This document shows, one piece after another, positions 7,860 through 17,386 of a DNA stretch of 64,000 nucleotides. The DNA is from Winogradskyella jejuensis. Its GTDB lineage: Bacteria > Bacteroidota > Bacteroidia > Flavobacteriales > Flavobacteriaceae. The position numbers and the translations under genes are program-made. Below the pieces are notes generated by a model. The model did no database searches. It was not told where the DNA came from and worked only from the letters and a program-made list of their open reading frames with translations. Location of the stretch: assembly GCF_900129745.1 (NCBI RefSeq), contig NZ_FQWS01000002.1, positions 620,001-684,000 of the forward strand, written 5' to 3'. The number at the start of each line of letters is the position of its first letter. Positions within the stretch are counted from its first letter, which is position 1.

Positions 7860-9125
7860 ATGATTAACGATAAAGTACTCAGTATTATACTAGGCGGAGG
7901 ACAAGGTTCTCGATTATACCCATTAACTGCTTCTAGATCTAAACCAGCTGTACCGATAGCAGGTAAGTACAGGTTGGTAGATATACCTATTTCAAATTGT
8001 ATCAATTCAGATATAAAACGCATGTACGTGCTCACTCAGTTTAATTCTGCTTCTCTTAATAGGCATATAAAAAACACGTATCATTTTAGTTTTTTTAGCT
8101 CTGCCTTTGTCGATGTTTTAGCGGCCGAACAAACCATTGCTAGCGACAAATGGTTTCAAGGCACAGCAGACGCTGTTAGACAAAGTATGCATCATTTTCT
8201 TCAGCATGATTTTGAATATGCGCTTATTCTTTCTGGCGACCAATTGTATCAGATGGATTTCAATAATATGATTGCAAGACATGAAGAAGCTGGAGCAAAA
8301 ATATCCATAGCAACATACCCTGTAAATGCAAAAGATGCCACGTCTTTTGGGATTTTAAAATCCGACGAAAATAATGTCATAACTTCATTTATCGAAAAGC
8401 CTTCGGAAGATCAATTAAAAGATTGGAAATCTGAAGTTAGTGATGATATGAAATCTGATGGTAGAGAATATTTGGCATCCATGGGTATTTACATATTTAA
8501 CAGAGATTTGCTTATTGAGTTAATGGATAACCCAGATACTATAGACTTTGGTAAAGAAATAATTCCGCAATCGATTAACAAACACAAAACTTTGAGCTAT
8601 CCGTTTGAAGGCTATTGGACAGATATCGGAAATATAGATTCTTTTTTCGAGGCTAATTTGGGTTTAACAGATGCCATTCCAGATTTTAATTTATACGACG
8701 TCAATCAGCGTGTATATACAAGAGCACGTATTTTACCAACATCAAAAATTTCTGGTACAACGTTAAATTCATCAGTTATTGCAGAAGGCTGTCTAATTCA
8801 CGCCGCAATGATTGAGCGTTCCGTTATAGGAATTCGCTCTCGTATAGGTAAGGAATCTACAGTAATTAATACCTATATGATGGGTTGCGATTTTTACGAA
8901 TCGTTAGAAGAAATACAATCTAATAATATCCCAATCCTTTTAGGAATAGGAGAGCGATGCTTTATTAAAAACACAATTATTGATAAAAATTGCAGGATAG
9001 GCGATGATGTCCGTATCAATGGCGGTAAACATCTTGAAGACAAAGAGACTGAGATGTACCTCATTAAAGACGGCATCGTGGTCATTAAAAAAGGTGCTGT
9101 TATTCCTAAAGGTTTTGTTATATAA
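7860..9125 (+). CDS. glgC: Glucose-1-phosphate adenylyltransferase (ADP-glucose pyrophosphorylase)
   Basis: Makes ADP-glucose from ATP and glucose-1-phosphate, the donor for the GT4 synthase just upstream. The 421 residues are full length. The N-terminal nucleotidyltransferase motif is LGGGQGSRLYPLTASRSKP, followed by GTADAVRQ, the catalytic ILSGDQLYQMD, FIEKP with the glucose-1-phosphate Lys, and YWTDIGNIDSFFEAN. A left-handed beta-helix domain closes the protein (about 290-420). It starts 5 bases after the synthase stop, so the two are cotranscribed. Allosteric control cannot be judged from sequence alone. Confidence 0.95.
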   Translation: MINDKVLSIILGGGQGSRLYPLTASRSKPAVPIAGKYRLVDIPISNCINSDIKRMYVLTQFNSASLNRHIKNTYHFSFFSSAFVDVLAAEQTIASDKWFQGTADAVRQSMHHFLQHDFEYALILSGDQLYQMDFNNMIARHEEAGAKISIATYPVNAKDATSFGILKSDENNVITSFIEKPSEDQLKDWKSEVSDDMKSDGREYLASMGIYIFNRDLLIELMDNPDTIDFGKEIIPQSINKHKTLSYPFEGYWTDIGNIDSFFEANLGLTDAIPDFNLYDVNQRVYTRARILPTSKISGTTLNSSVIAEGCLIHAAMIERSVIGIRSRIGKESTVINTYMMGCDFYESLEEIQSNNIPILLGIGERCFIKNTIIDKNCRIGDDVRINGGKHLEDKETEMYLIKDGIVVIKKGAVIPKGFVI

Positions 9126-9158
9126 TTTTAGTCCTTTTTACTTTTTCAGTTCTTAAAT

Positions 9159-9181
9159 AAATTACGCAAACGTTGTAATTT
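9159..9181. promoter_or_regulatory. Inverted repeat centred on GCAAACGTT, candidate LacI-type operator
   Basis: AAATTAC (9159-9165) and GTAATTT (9175-9181) form a perfect inverted repeat around GCAAACGTT. The centre resembles LacI/CcpA-family operators with a central CG (AAACGTT). It sits in the only long gap inside the synthase-branching part of the cluster, just ahead of glgE. No LacI-type regulator gene is in the window. Confidence 0.35.
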
Positions 9182-9269
9182 CTTAAGATGGTCAATTATA
9201 GCGTTTCATTACTCAAAATCCACTCTAATTTTATTAAATTCGGAATTTTAAAGTCAATATTTTTTAAAA

Positions 9270-11207
9270 ATGCAAAATCAAAAGCGAGTTGTCATCGATT
9301 ATGTATCGCCACAAATTAATGATGGTAAATTTTTTATAAAACGAATTGTAAATGAAGTAATTAATATTGATGCGCATGTCCTCGTAGACGGTCACGATGT
9401 TATTGCAGCATCTGTTTTATATAAACATGAAAAAGAACGTAGTTGGAAAGAAACGCGCATGGCGCTAATTAATAACGACGAATGGAAAGCATCTTTTACT
9501 GTCGAAAAGCAAGGATTTTATTCGTATAAAGTCGAAGCTTGGGTAGATTACGCCCTAAACTGGCAACATGGTATTGAGCGAAAAATTGAAGATAATCAGC
9601 ATGTTAAGTCAGAGTTACTTGAAGGTATAGAGTATTTAAAGCCGTTACTTAAAAAGGCTACAGCATCAGAAAAAAAATATCTCCAAATGTGTATCGATGC
9701 TTTTGGTGATGAAAATCAATACGACAACGCTGTTGCAGAAGCAAAAAGCGAAACGCTACACCAAATTTTTTATAAATATCCCGAAAAATTTTTAGCAAAT
9801 TCAACGGAAGTTTATCAAGTCTATGTAGATAGAAAAAAAGCACTATTTAGCACATGGTACGAGTTTTTTCCAAGGTCAGCTTCAGAGATAGAAGGACAAC
9901 ATGGCACCTTTAAAGACTGCGAAAGATTACTGCCTCGTATAGCTGAAATGGGCTTTGATACCTTGTATTTTCCACCAGTACATCCAATAGGCTATGTTAA
10001 TAGAAAAGGAAAAAACAATACGACCGAAGCATATGATGGTGATGTAGGCTCAGCTTGGGGTATTGGCTCCCACGAAGGTGGTCACAAAGACATTCATCCA
10101 AAATTGGGAACTGTAGAAGATTTTAAGACTTTGGTAAAAAAAGCTAAAAACTTAGGCATTGAGATTGCTATGGATTATGCACTACAAGCTGCGCCAGACC
10201 ATCCATGGGTAAAATCGCATCCAGATTGGTTTAAATGGCGACCAGACGGAACAGTACAATACGCTGAAAATCCACCAAAAAAGTATCAAGATATTTTACC
10301 TATTTATTGGGAAAGTAAGGACTATAAAAATCTTTGGAAAGAATGTTTAGATACGCTCTTTTACTGGATAGATTGCGGTGTTAATGTCTTTAGAGTAGAT
10401 AATCCACATACCAAACCTTATTATTTTTGGAATTGGATTATTTCAGAAGTCAAAAAGGAACATCCCGATGTGCTTTTCTTAGCAGAAGCTTTTACAAAGC
10501 CAAAAGTCATGCAGCAACTAGCTAAGCAAGGTTACACACAGTCGTATACCTATTTTACATGGCGTAATACAAAGCAAGAACTTGTAGAGTATATGACTGA
10601 GCTTACGCAAACCAATCAACGTGAGTATATGCGCCCAAACTTCTGGCCAAATACACCAGATATTAATCCTTTTCATTTGCAAGGTGCTAACGAGTCTAAG
10701 TATATGCAACGTTATGCGCTAGCAGCGACCTTAAGCTCTAATATTGGTATTTACGGGCCGGTATTTGAGCAGATGATAGATGATGCCATTCCTGGTAAAG
10801 AGGAATACTATATGTCTGAGAAATTTCAGCTAAAGCATTACGATTGGTTTAAGCAGAATAAACTAACGATGATTATTTCAAAAATCAATCAAATTCGGCA
10901 TCAGCACGAAGCTTTACAACAGACCAACAACATTAAATTTTGTCATGTCGAAAATGATAATCTTTTAGCCTTTTATAAGTGGAATCAAGACAAAACGGAC
11001 GAGCTTTTAATAATTATTAGTTTGGACCAGTACTATGCACAACAGGGAACCGTACAATTACCGTTACAAGATTTAGGTATTCATAACGGTCAACAAATTA
11101 CGGTAAAGGATTTAGTTACAGGAAGCAGTTACAATTGGCATAGCGAGTGGAATTTTGTAGAGTTGCACCCAACCTTACCATTTCATATATTTAAGATAAA
11201 TAAATAG
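9270..11207 (+). CDS. glgE: Alpha-1,4-glucan:maltose-1-phosphate maltosyltransferase
   Basis: GH13_3 enzyme that transfers maltosyl units from alpha-maltose-1-phosphate to the non-reducing end of alpha-1,4-glucan. The 645 residues fit the family (about 650-700). An N-terminal beta-sandwich and helical region (1-190) is followed by the TIM barrel. Diagnostic motifs are YFPPVHPIGYVNRKGKNN, the nucleophile Asp in VFRVDNPHTKPYYFWNW, the acid/base Glu in FLAEAFTKPKVM, and the second His/Asp region around ATLSSNIGIYGPVFE. It is followed 3 bases later by maltokinase. A 144-base gap before it may hold its own promoter. Confidence 0.94.
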   Translation: MQNQKRVVIDYVSPQINDGKFFIKRIVNEVINIDAHVLVDGHDVIAASVLYKHEKERSWKETRMALINNDEWKASFTVEKQGFYSYKVEAWVDYALNWQHGIERKIEDNQHVKSELLEGIEYLKPLLKKATASEKKYLQMCIDAFGDENQYDNAVAEAKSETLHQIFYKYPEKFLANSTEVYQVYVDRKKALFSTWYEFFPRSASEIEGQHGTFKDCERLLPRIAEMGFDTLYFPPVHPIGYVNRKGKNNTTEAYDGDVGSAWGIGSHEGGHKDIHPKLGTVEDFKTLVKKAKNLGIEIAMDYALQAAPDHPWVKSHPDWFKWRPDGTVQYAENPPKKYQDILPIYWESKDYKNLWKECLDTLFYWIDCGVNVFRVDNPHTKPYYFWNWIISEVKKEHPDVLFLAEAFTKPKVMQQLAKQGYTQSYTYFTWRNTKQELVEYMTELTQTNQREYMRPNFWPNTPDINPFHLQGANESKYMQRYALAATLSSNIGIYGPVFEQMIDDAIPGKEEYYMSEKFQLKHYDWFKQNKLTMIISKINQIRHQHEALQQTNNIKFCHVENDNLLAFYKWNQDKTDELLIIISLDQYYAQQGTVQLPLQDLGIHNGQQITVKDLVTGSSYNWHSEWNFVELHPTLPFHIFKINK

Positions 11208-11210
11208 AAA

Positions 11211-12845
11211 ATGGCCAAGAAATCGACCTCATCTAAAATACAGAAAACAGCGCTCTACAATTTTGATACACGCTGGGAAGAACTTATGAAAAATAAGGAC
11301 TTCGTAAAAGTGTTTCTTTCAGATGTTCTTGAAGATTACATTATTAAGCAGCGTTGGTATGGCGGAAAAGCGAGTAAGTTAAAGTATATTGAATTAGCTG
11401 AATATTTTAGAATTCAGCAAAATGAAGAGGTCTACTACGGTCTAATTTTAGAAGTGAATTTTGTTGAAGCGTTTTATCAACACTATTTTTTACCAATAGC
11501 GTTTGTATCGGACGAGAATTTTGCTCAAGATGATAGAATTTTACCAATTAGTATACAAAATCAAGAAGGGTTTATTATCGACGCTATTAATCTAGAAGCG
11601 TTTAGAAAAGTCGTGTTTGAACGTATTTTAACCGCAGTTCCTAACGATACCACGCGAGTTCAGTACAATAAAAGTTTATTATTTCACGATGTTGTTTACG
11701 AATCATCACGATTTATGGGGCTGGAGCAAAGTAATACCTCAATAGTCTATAACGAAAAGTTTGTTCTCAAATTCTTCAGACGTATATATGCAGACCGAAA
11801 TCCCGATTACGAGATGAGTCGGTTTCTTTCAGAGAAAAAAGAATTCAAAAATACACCTGCATATTTAGGAAGCATTCAAATAAAAGACCACGAAAATGTA
11901 AATATTACCATTGGTTTAATGCAAGAAATGGTAGAGAATGATGGAGATGCTTGGGATTATATGTTAAGTGAGCTTCATAAAGTGTTTTCTAACTTAGAGT
12001 ACAAAAACATTACCGTTGCCAATTTACCAAGAACTGAAGATTTTCTTCGTTTAGATATAAGAGATGTGCCGCCACAAATTATAGATTGGGCAGGGCTAAA
12101 CATTTTTACAAAGATTCAGAAATTAGCAAAACGCACTGCCGAGATGCACATTGCTTTGGGGTCGGAATTCGAGGATACGGCATTTACACCAACACGCTTT
12201 AATAACGATTATACAGTTTGGTTAAAAAATAGACTGTTGTACCAATTTCAAAATCGGTTAAATACCGTAGAAAACAATCTTCATAAGCTCGATGGTTTGG
12301 CCTTAGAATTGGCAAACGAGTTTTTAGATAAGAAAAACGAGATAAGAAAACGTTTTGTAAGCTTCGATTGGACTAAATTAAAAAGCGAACGTTTACGTGT
12401 TCATGGGGATTACCACTTAGGTCAAGTTCTTGTAAAAGGCGATGATTTTTATATACTAGATTTTGAAGGCGAGCCAGAAAGTACAATTAGAGACAGAAAA
12501 GTTAAGCAACCACCACTTAAAGATGTAGCAGGTATATTTAGGTCATTTCATTATGCCATTTATGCAACAATATTCAACAATATAAAATTATATAAGCATT
12601 CTCAGGAAGAACTGTTTGAAGCTGGTGAAAAACTTTACCAATATCTAGTTGGTGTATTTTTAGGAACTTATGTTTATGAGATACAAGAAGCTAATATCAA
12701 TATAGGTTATAACCAAGAACGCATTTTCTTGTTGAAATACTCATTATTAGAAAAAGCAGTTTACGAGTTGGGTTACGAGCTTAATTCACGTCCACGATGG
12801 GCTGTTATTCCGCTCAAGGGAATTTCAAACATTATCAACAACTAA
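11211..12845 (+). CDS. mak: Maltokinase (Pep2/Mak family)
   Basis: ATP-dependent kinase that makes maltose-1-phosphate from maltose. The 544 residues contain the N-terminal cap typical of maltokinases with KQRWYGGKASKLKYIELAEY, the nucleotide-binding lobe (about 150-260), the catalytic loop RLRVHGDYHLGQVLVKGDD with the HGD aspartate, and the Mg-binding ILDFEGEP. It is a stand-alone kinase, not fused to trehalose synthase, and no treS gene is in the window. Tight spacing to glgE and glgB (3 bases each) shows one transcript. The maltose source is therefore not obvious; glucan breakdown or TreS elsewhere are possible. Confidence 0.9.
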   Translation: MAKKSTSSKIQKTALYNFDTRWEELMKNKDFVKVFLSDVLEDYIIKQRWYGGKASKLKYIELAEYFRIQQNEEVYYGLILEVNFVEAFYQHYFLPIAFVSDENFAQDDRILPISIQNQEGFIIDAINLEAFRKVVFERILTAVPNDTTRVQYNKSLLFHDVVYESSRFMGLEQSNTSIVYNEKFVLKFFRRIYADRNPDYEMSRFLSEKKEFKNTPAYLGSIQIKDHENVNITIGLMQEMVENDGDAWDYMLSELHKVFSNLEYKNITVANLPRTEDFLRLDIRDVPPQIIDWAGLNIFTKIQKLAKRTAEMHIALGSEFEDTAFTPTRFNNDYTVWLKNRLLYQFQNRLNTVENNLHKLDGLALELANEFLDKKNEIRKRFVSFDWTKLKSERLRVHGDYHLGQVLVKGDDFYILDFEGEPESTIRDRKVKQPPLKDVAGIFRSFHYAIYATIFNNIKLYKHSQEELFEAGEKLYQYLVGVFLGTYVYEIQEANINIGYNQERIFLLKYSLLEKAVYELGYELNSRPRWAVIPLKGISNIINN

Positions 12846-12848
12846 TTT

Positions 12849-14756
12849 ATGGCAGAAGTAACACCGCACAGTCTATTTACAGAATTTGATATCAACCTAT
12901 TCAAATCAGGGAAGCATTACCGATTATACGAGAAATTTGGTTCTCACATCATGACTTTAAATGGTGTCGAGGGCACCTATTTTGCTGTTTGGGCGCCGAG
13001 TGCTAAATCTGTATCTGTCATAGGCGATTTTAACTTTTGGTTAGAAGGCGAGCACCAGCTTAATGTGCGCTGGGACCAAAGCGGTATTTGGGAAGGTTTT
13101 ATCCCAGGTGCAGGAAAAGGGAGTATTTATAAGTACAAAATACAAAGCCATCATAACGATATTAAAACCGAAAAGGCCGACCCATATGCTAGACGCTGTG
13201 AACATCCACCAAAAACAGCATCAATCGTTTGGGATGACAACTACAAATGGAAAGACAATAATTGGATGAAGAAAAGAGCAAAGCATAACGCGCTAGATGC
13301 TCCTTTTTCGGTTTATGAAGTACATCTCGGTTCTTGGAAAAAACAACTAGAAGAAAACCGTTTTTTATCTTATGTAGAATTAGCGGACGATTTGGTGAAT
13401 TATGTAAAGGAGATGAATTTTACGCATGTAGAGTTAATGCCCATCATGGAGTATCCTTACGACCCATCTTGGGGTTACCAGCTTACAGGCTACTTTGCTC
13501 CAACATCACGTTTTGGATATCCCGAAGAATTTAAATTACTTGTTGATAAATTACATCAAAACGATATAGGTATTATTCTCGATTGGGTACCATCGCATTT
13601 TCCCGAAGATGCGCATGGCCTCGGTTTTTTTGATGGTTCCTGTTTGTACGAACATCCAGACAAACGAAAAGGCTACCATCCAGACTGGAAGAGCTTAATC
13701 TTTAATTATGGTCGAAACGAGGTAAAATCGTTTTTAATAAGCAACGCTATTTTTTGGCTAGACCAATATCATGCAGATGGATTGCGAGTTGATGCCGTGG
13801 CATCGATGTTATTTTTAGATTACAGTAGAGAAGATGGTGAGTGGGAACCAAACATGTTTGGTGGGCGTGAAAATTTAGAAGCCATCTCTTTTATGCGCGA
13901 AATGAATGAAGCGGTTTATGAAAGCTTTCCAGATGTACAAACCATTGCCGAAGAATCAACGTCTTTTCCTATGGTATCAAAACCAACCTACATTGGTGGT
14001 TTAGGATTTGGGATGAAATGGATGATGGGATGGATGCACGATACGCTTCAGTATTTTGCCAAAGAACCTATTTATAGAAAGCATCATCAGAACGACTTAA
14101 CCTTTAGTATGACCTATGCTTTTACAGAAAATTTTATGCTACCACTTAGTCACGATGAGGTCGTTTACGGTAAGCATTCTATTTTAGGACGTATGCCAGG
14201 AGATGAGTGGCAGCGTTTTGCAAACTTGCGTTTATTGTATAGTTATATGTTTACACATCCTGGAACAAATTTATTGTTTCAAGGTGCAGAGTTCGGACAA
14301 AGCGAAGAGTGGAATTTTCAACAAAGCCTAGATTGGCATTTATTGCAATACGAACCGCACAAAGGCGTGCAAGCTTTAATAAAAGATTTAAATATACTCT
14401 ATAAAAAAGAACCTGCACTTTACCAAAAACAATTCTCAGCAGAAGGTTTTGAATGGATAGACTACAATGATTCTGAAAATTCTGTATTGGTTTATATCCG
14501 AAAAGGAAATGATACTAAAGACGATTTGGTTATCGCTTGTAATATGACGCCTATTCCTAGAGAAAACTATAAAATAGGAATGCCAAGAGCAGGGAAACTA
14601 AAGGAAATCTTTAATAGCGACTTAAAAAAGTATTATGGAAGTGGAGCCTACAAGAACAAAATGCAAACTACAAAGGATGAAGCTTGGCAGTTTAGAGACG
14701 ATTCCATCGAAGTAGATATTCCACCTTTGGGATTAGTTGTATTTAAATATTCTTAA
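12849..14756 (+). CDS. glgB: 1,4-alpha-glucan branching enzyme
   Basis: GH13 enzyme that makes alpha-1,6 branches in glycogen. The 635 residues comprise an N-terminal CBM48 domain (about 15-110, with GVEGTYFAVWAPSAKSVSVI), the catalytic barrel, and a C-terminal beta-sandwich (about 530-635). Conserved regions are LDWVPSHFPEDAHGL, GLRVDAVASMLFLDY with the nucleophile Asp, TIAEESTSFPMVS with the acid/base Glu, and LPLSHDEVVYGKHS. The first N-terminal domain of the E. coli enzyme is absent, as in many shorter GlgB proteins. It ends the tight glgE-mak-glgB run; a 151-base gap follows. Confidence 0.95.
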   Translation: MAEVTPHSLFTEFDINLFKSGKHYRLYEKFGSHIMTLNGVEGTYFAVWAPSAKSVSVIGDFNFWLEGEHQLNVRWDQSGIWEGFIPGAGKGSIYKYKIQSHHNDIKTEKADPYARRCEHPPKTASIVWDDNYKWKDNNWMKKRAKHNALDAPFSVYEVHLGSWKKQLEENRFLSYVELADDLVNYVKEMNFTHVELMPIMEYPYDPSWGYQLTGYFAPTSRFGYPEEFKLLVDKLHQNDIGIILDWVPSHFPEDAHGLGFFDGSCLYEHPDKRKGYHPDWKSLIFNYGRNEVKSFLISNAIFWLDQYHADGLRVDAVASMLFLDYSREDGEWEPNMFGGRENLEAISFMREMNEAVYESFPDVQTIAEESTSFPMVSKPTYIGGLGFGMKWMMGWMHDTLQYFAKEPIYRKHHQNDLTFSMTYAFTENFMLPLSHDEVVYGKHSILGRMPGDEWQRFANLRLLYSYMFTHPGTNLLFQGAEFGQSEEWNFQQSLDWHLLQYEPHKGVQALIKDLNILYKKEPALYQKQFSAEGFEWIDYNDSENSVLVYIRKGNDTKDDLVIACNMTPIPRENYKIGMPRAGKLKEIFNSDLKKYYGSGAYKNKMQTTKDEAWQFRDDSIEVDIPPLGLVVFKYS

Positions 14757-14907
14757 CCAGAAGTTTGAGGAATTTATTGAGTTTTTAATCTACCATATTT
14801 AACGCAATCGATGTAGTTAATAAACAGCTTATAATTAGTGTTTTTAAGACTTTTATAAGTTAGTTTTTTTCCGTTTTTTTACGCACATTTTACACTAAAA
14901 TCGTGCT

Positions 14908-17310
14908 ATGATTGTAAATACCGAATTAGAGAATAAAGGAAACCAATTTCCTTCAAAAATAATAGACTTTAAAAAGGATGTCGATAGGCTTTATTTCTAT
15001 ACCAATAATGATGTCATTCTTCAGATAACTGTTGTAAGAGACAGTGTTTTACGTTTTAGATATACTACGGTTGGTAATTTTGATAATGACTTCTCTTATG
15101 CCATTACAAAATACGCCAGTACAGGTTATAATAAGTTAGAAATAGATGATAAGAAGGATAAGTACATAGTTACAACTTCTAAATTACGTTGTGAGATTTC
15201 TAAAGAGAGCCTTCGTGTAAGTATTTTTGATGCTAAGGATAACACGCTAATTAACCAAGATGAAATAGGATTTCACTGGGAAGAAAGTTATCAGTTTGGA
15301 GGTAATATCGTAAAAATGAGTAAGGTGTCTAATGATGGCGAGAGCTATTACGGACTGGGTGATAAACCTAATCATCTAAATTTAAAAGGTAAGCGTTATA
15401 CCAACTGGGTTACAGATTCTTATGCTTATGGCAAAGATACCGATCCAATTTATAAATCTATTCCTTTCTATACTGGCTTGCATCATGGCAAAGCTTATGG
15501 TGTCTTTTTCGATAATACATTTCAGAGTTTCTTTGACTTTGCAAACGAGCGACGAAACGTAACAAGTTTTTGGGCGCAAGGTGGCGAAATGAATTACTAT
15601 TTTTTCTATGGCCCAAAAATGACAGATGTTGTAGAAAGTTATACTGATTTAACAGGAAAGCCTCACCAATTACCGCCAATGTGGGCGTTGGGCTTTCATC
15701 AATGCAAGTGGAGTTACTATCCAGAAAGTAAAGTTAAAGAGATTACATCTACCTTTAGAAAGCTTCAAATACCATGCGATGCTATTTATTTAGACATTGA
15801 TTACATGGATGGTTTTCGTTGCTTTACATGGAATAAAGAGCATTTTCCTGACCCAAAACGTATGGTTAAAGAGCTTGAAGATGATGGCTTTAAAACTGTT
15901 GCTATAATTGATCCAGGAATCAAAATAGATAAGCATTACTCTGTTTTTAAAGAAGGATTAGAAAAAGATTACTTCTGTAAACGAGCAGATGGAGCATATA
16001 TGAAAGGAAAAGTATGGCCAGGAGAATGTTACTTTCCAGATTTTACGAGACCAGAAGTAAGAGATTGGTGGTCGGGACTTTTTAAAGAACTTATTGAAGA
16101 TGTTGGTATTAAGGGTGTTTGGAATGATATGAACGAGCCAGCAGTCATGGAAGTACCTAATAAAACCTTTCCAGATGATGTGCGTCATGATTACGATGGA
16201 AATCCATGTAGTCATAGAAAAGCGCACAATATATATGGGATGCAAATGGCTAGAGCGACTTATCATGGTCTTAAAAAATTTCGATATCCAAAGCGCCCTT
16301 TTGTAATAACAAGAGCAGCTTATTCGGGTACGCAGCGCTATACGTCGACATGGACTGGAGATAATGTGGCAACGTGGGAGCATCTTTGGATAGCTAATAT
16401 TCAGGCACAACGCATGGCAATGTCTGGTTTTGGATTTGCAGGTAGTGATATTGGTGGTTTTGCCGAGCAGCCACAAGGCGAATTATTCACACGTTGGATT
16501 CAACTGGGAATTTTTCATCCATTTTTTAGAGTACATTCCTCAGGCGATCACGGCGACCAAGAACCTTGGGCATTTGATGAGGATGTAACAGATATCGTTC
16601 GTAAGTTTATAGAAATTAGGTATCAATTACTTCCGTATTTGTATACAGCATTTTGGAACTATGTTGACCACGGTACACCAATGCTTAAATCGTTAGTCTT
16701 ATACGATCAGGAAGATGTGCAAACACATTATAGAACTGACGAATTTATTTTTGGTGAACACATTTTAGCTTGCCCTATTTTAGAACCAAATGCAAAAGGT
16801 CGTCGAATGTATTTGCCAAGAGGTAGCTGGTATAATTACTGGACCGATGAGGTTGTAAAAGGCGGTAAAGAAATGTGGGTCGATGCCGATATTGATAGTA
16901 TGCCAATTTTTGTAAAAGAAGGCGCTATAATTCCTAAATATCCTATACAACAGTATGTCGGAGAAAAGAAAATTACAGAGATAACACTAGATGTCTATTA
17001 TAAAGAAGGAAAGGAAAATAGCGAATTGTTTAGTGATGCCAATGATGGATATGATTATACTAAAGGGCGTTATAGCCTAAGAAATTTCACTTTAACTGGA
17101 CGAAAAGATGAGCTTATAATTAATCAATTTAAAGAAGGTAAATACATTACTGAATACGAAACCTTCAAGATAAATATTCATGGTTTACCTTTTGATATTA
17201 ACGAAATTGAATTAGACAATCAGACTATTTCTTTAGAACAAATAAAAGTTAATGGAACCCATAGTATAGTTGTAGATAAGAACTTTTCTGAACTTCATTT
17301 TATGGCATAA
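14908..17310 (+). CDS. GH31 family alpha-glucosidase
   Basis: Retaining GH31 hydrolase releasing glucose from alpha-glucosides. The 800 residues have the N-terminal galactose-mutarotase-like domain (about 30-240), the (beta/alpha)8 barrel with the nucleophile Asp in GVWNDMNEPAVM and the acid/base Asp in TSTWTGDNVATWEHLW, and C-terminal beta domains (about 600-800). The motif YLDIDYMDGFRCFTWN is also typical. No signal peptide is present, so it acts in the cytosol, which fits turnover of the glucan made by the cluster upstream. Exact substrate (maltose, maltodextrin or glycogen branches) is not certain. Confidence 0.9.
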   Translation: MIVNTELENKGNQFPSKIIDFKKDVDRLYFYTNNDVILQITVVRDSVLRFRYTTVGNFDNDFSYAITKYASTGYNKLEIDDKKDKYIVTTSKLRCEISKESLRVSIFDAKDNTLINQDEIGFHWEESYQFGGNIVKMSKVSNDGESYYGLGDKPNHLNLKGKRYTNWVTDSYAYGKDTDPIYKSIPFYTGLHHGKAYGVFFDNTFQSFFDFANERRNVTSFWAQGGEMNYYFFYGPKMTDVVESYTDLTGKPHQLPPMWALGFHQCKWSYYPESKVKEITSTFRKLQIPCDAIYLDIDYMDGFRCFTWNKEHFPDPKRMVKELEDDGFKTVAIIDPGIKIDKHYSVFKEGLEKDYFCKRADGAYMKGKVWPGECYFPDFTRPEVRDWWSGLFKELIEDVGIKGVWNDMNEPAVMEVPNKTFPDDVRHDYDGNPCSHRKAHNIYGMQMARATYHGLKKFRYPKRPFVITRAAYSGTQRYTSTWTGDNVATWEHLWIANIQAQRMAMSGFGFAGSDIGGFAEQPQGELFTRWIQLGIFHPFFRVHSSGDHGDQEPWAFDEDVTDIVRKFIEIRYQLLPYLYTAFWNYVDHGTPMLKSLVLYDQEDVQTHYRTDEFIFGEHILACPILEPNAKGRRMYLPRGSWYNYWTDEVVKGGKEMWVDADIDSMPIFVKEGAIIPKYPIQQYVGEKKITEITLDVYYKEGKENSELFSDANDGYDYTKGRYSLRNFTLTGRKDELIINQFKEGKYITEYETFKINIHGLPFDINEIELDNQTISLEQIKVNGTHSIVVDKNFSELHFMA

Positions 17311-17386
17311 TTCAACTTCTTATTAAACTAAGTTTTATAGTAGAAGTGTTTTTTGTATTTTAGTAAGCAACACAATTTTAATCATC

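Noticed and set aside
15958..16476. 172-residue minus-strand ORF inside the GH31 gene
   Set aside because: The opposite frame encodes a full GH31 enzyme with catalytic motifs; this ORF is Cys/Ile-rich noise.
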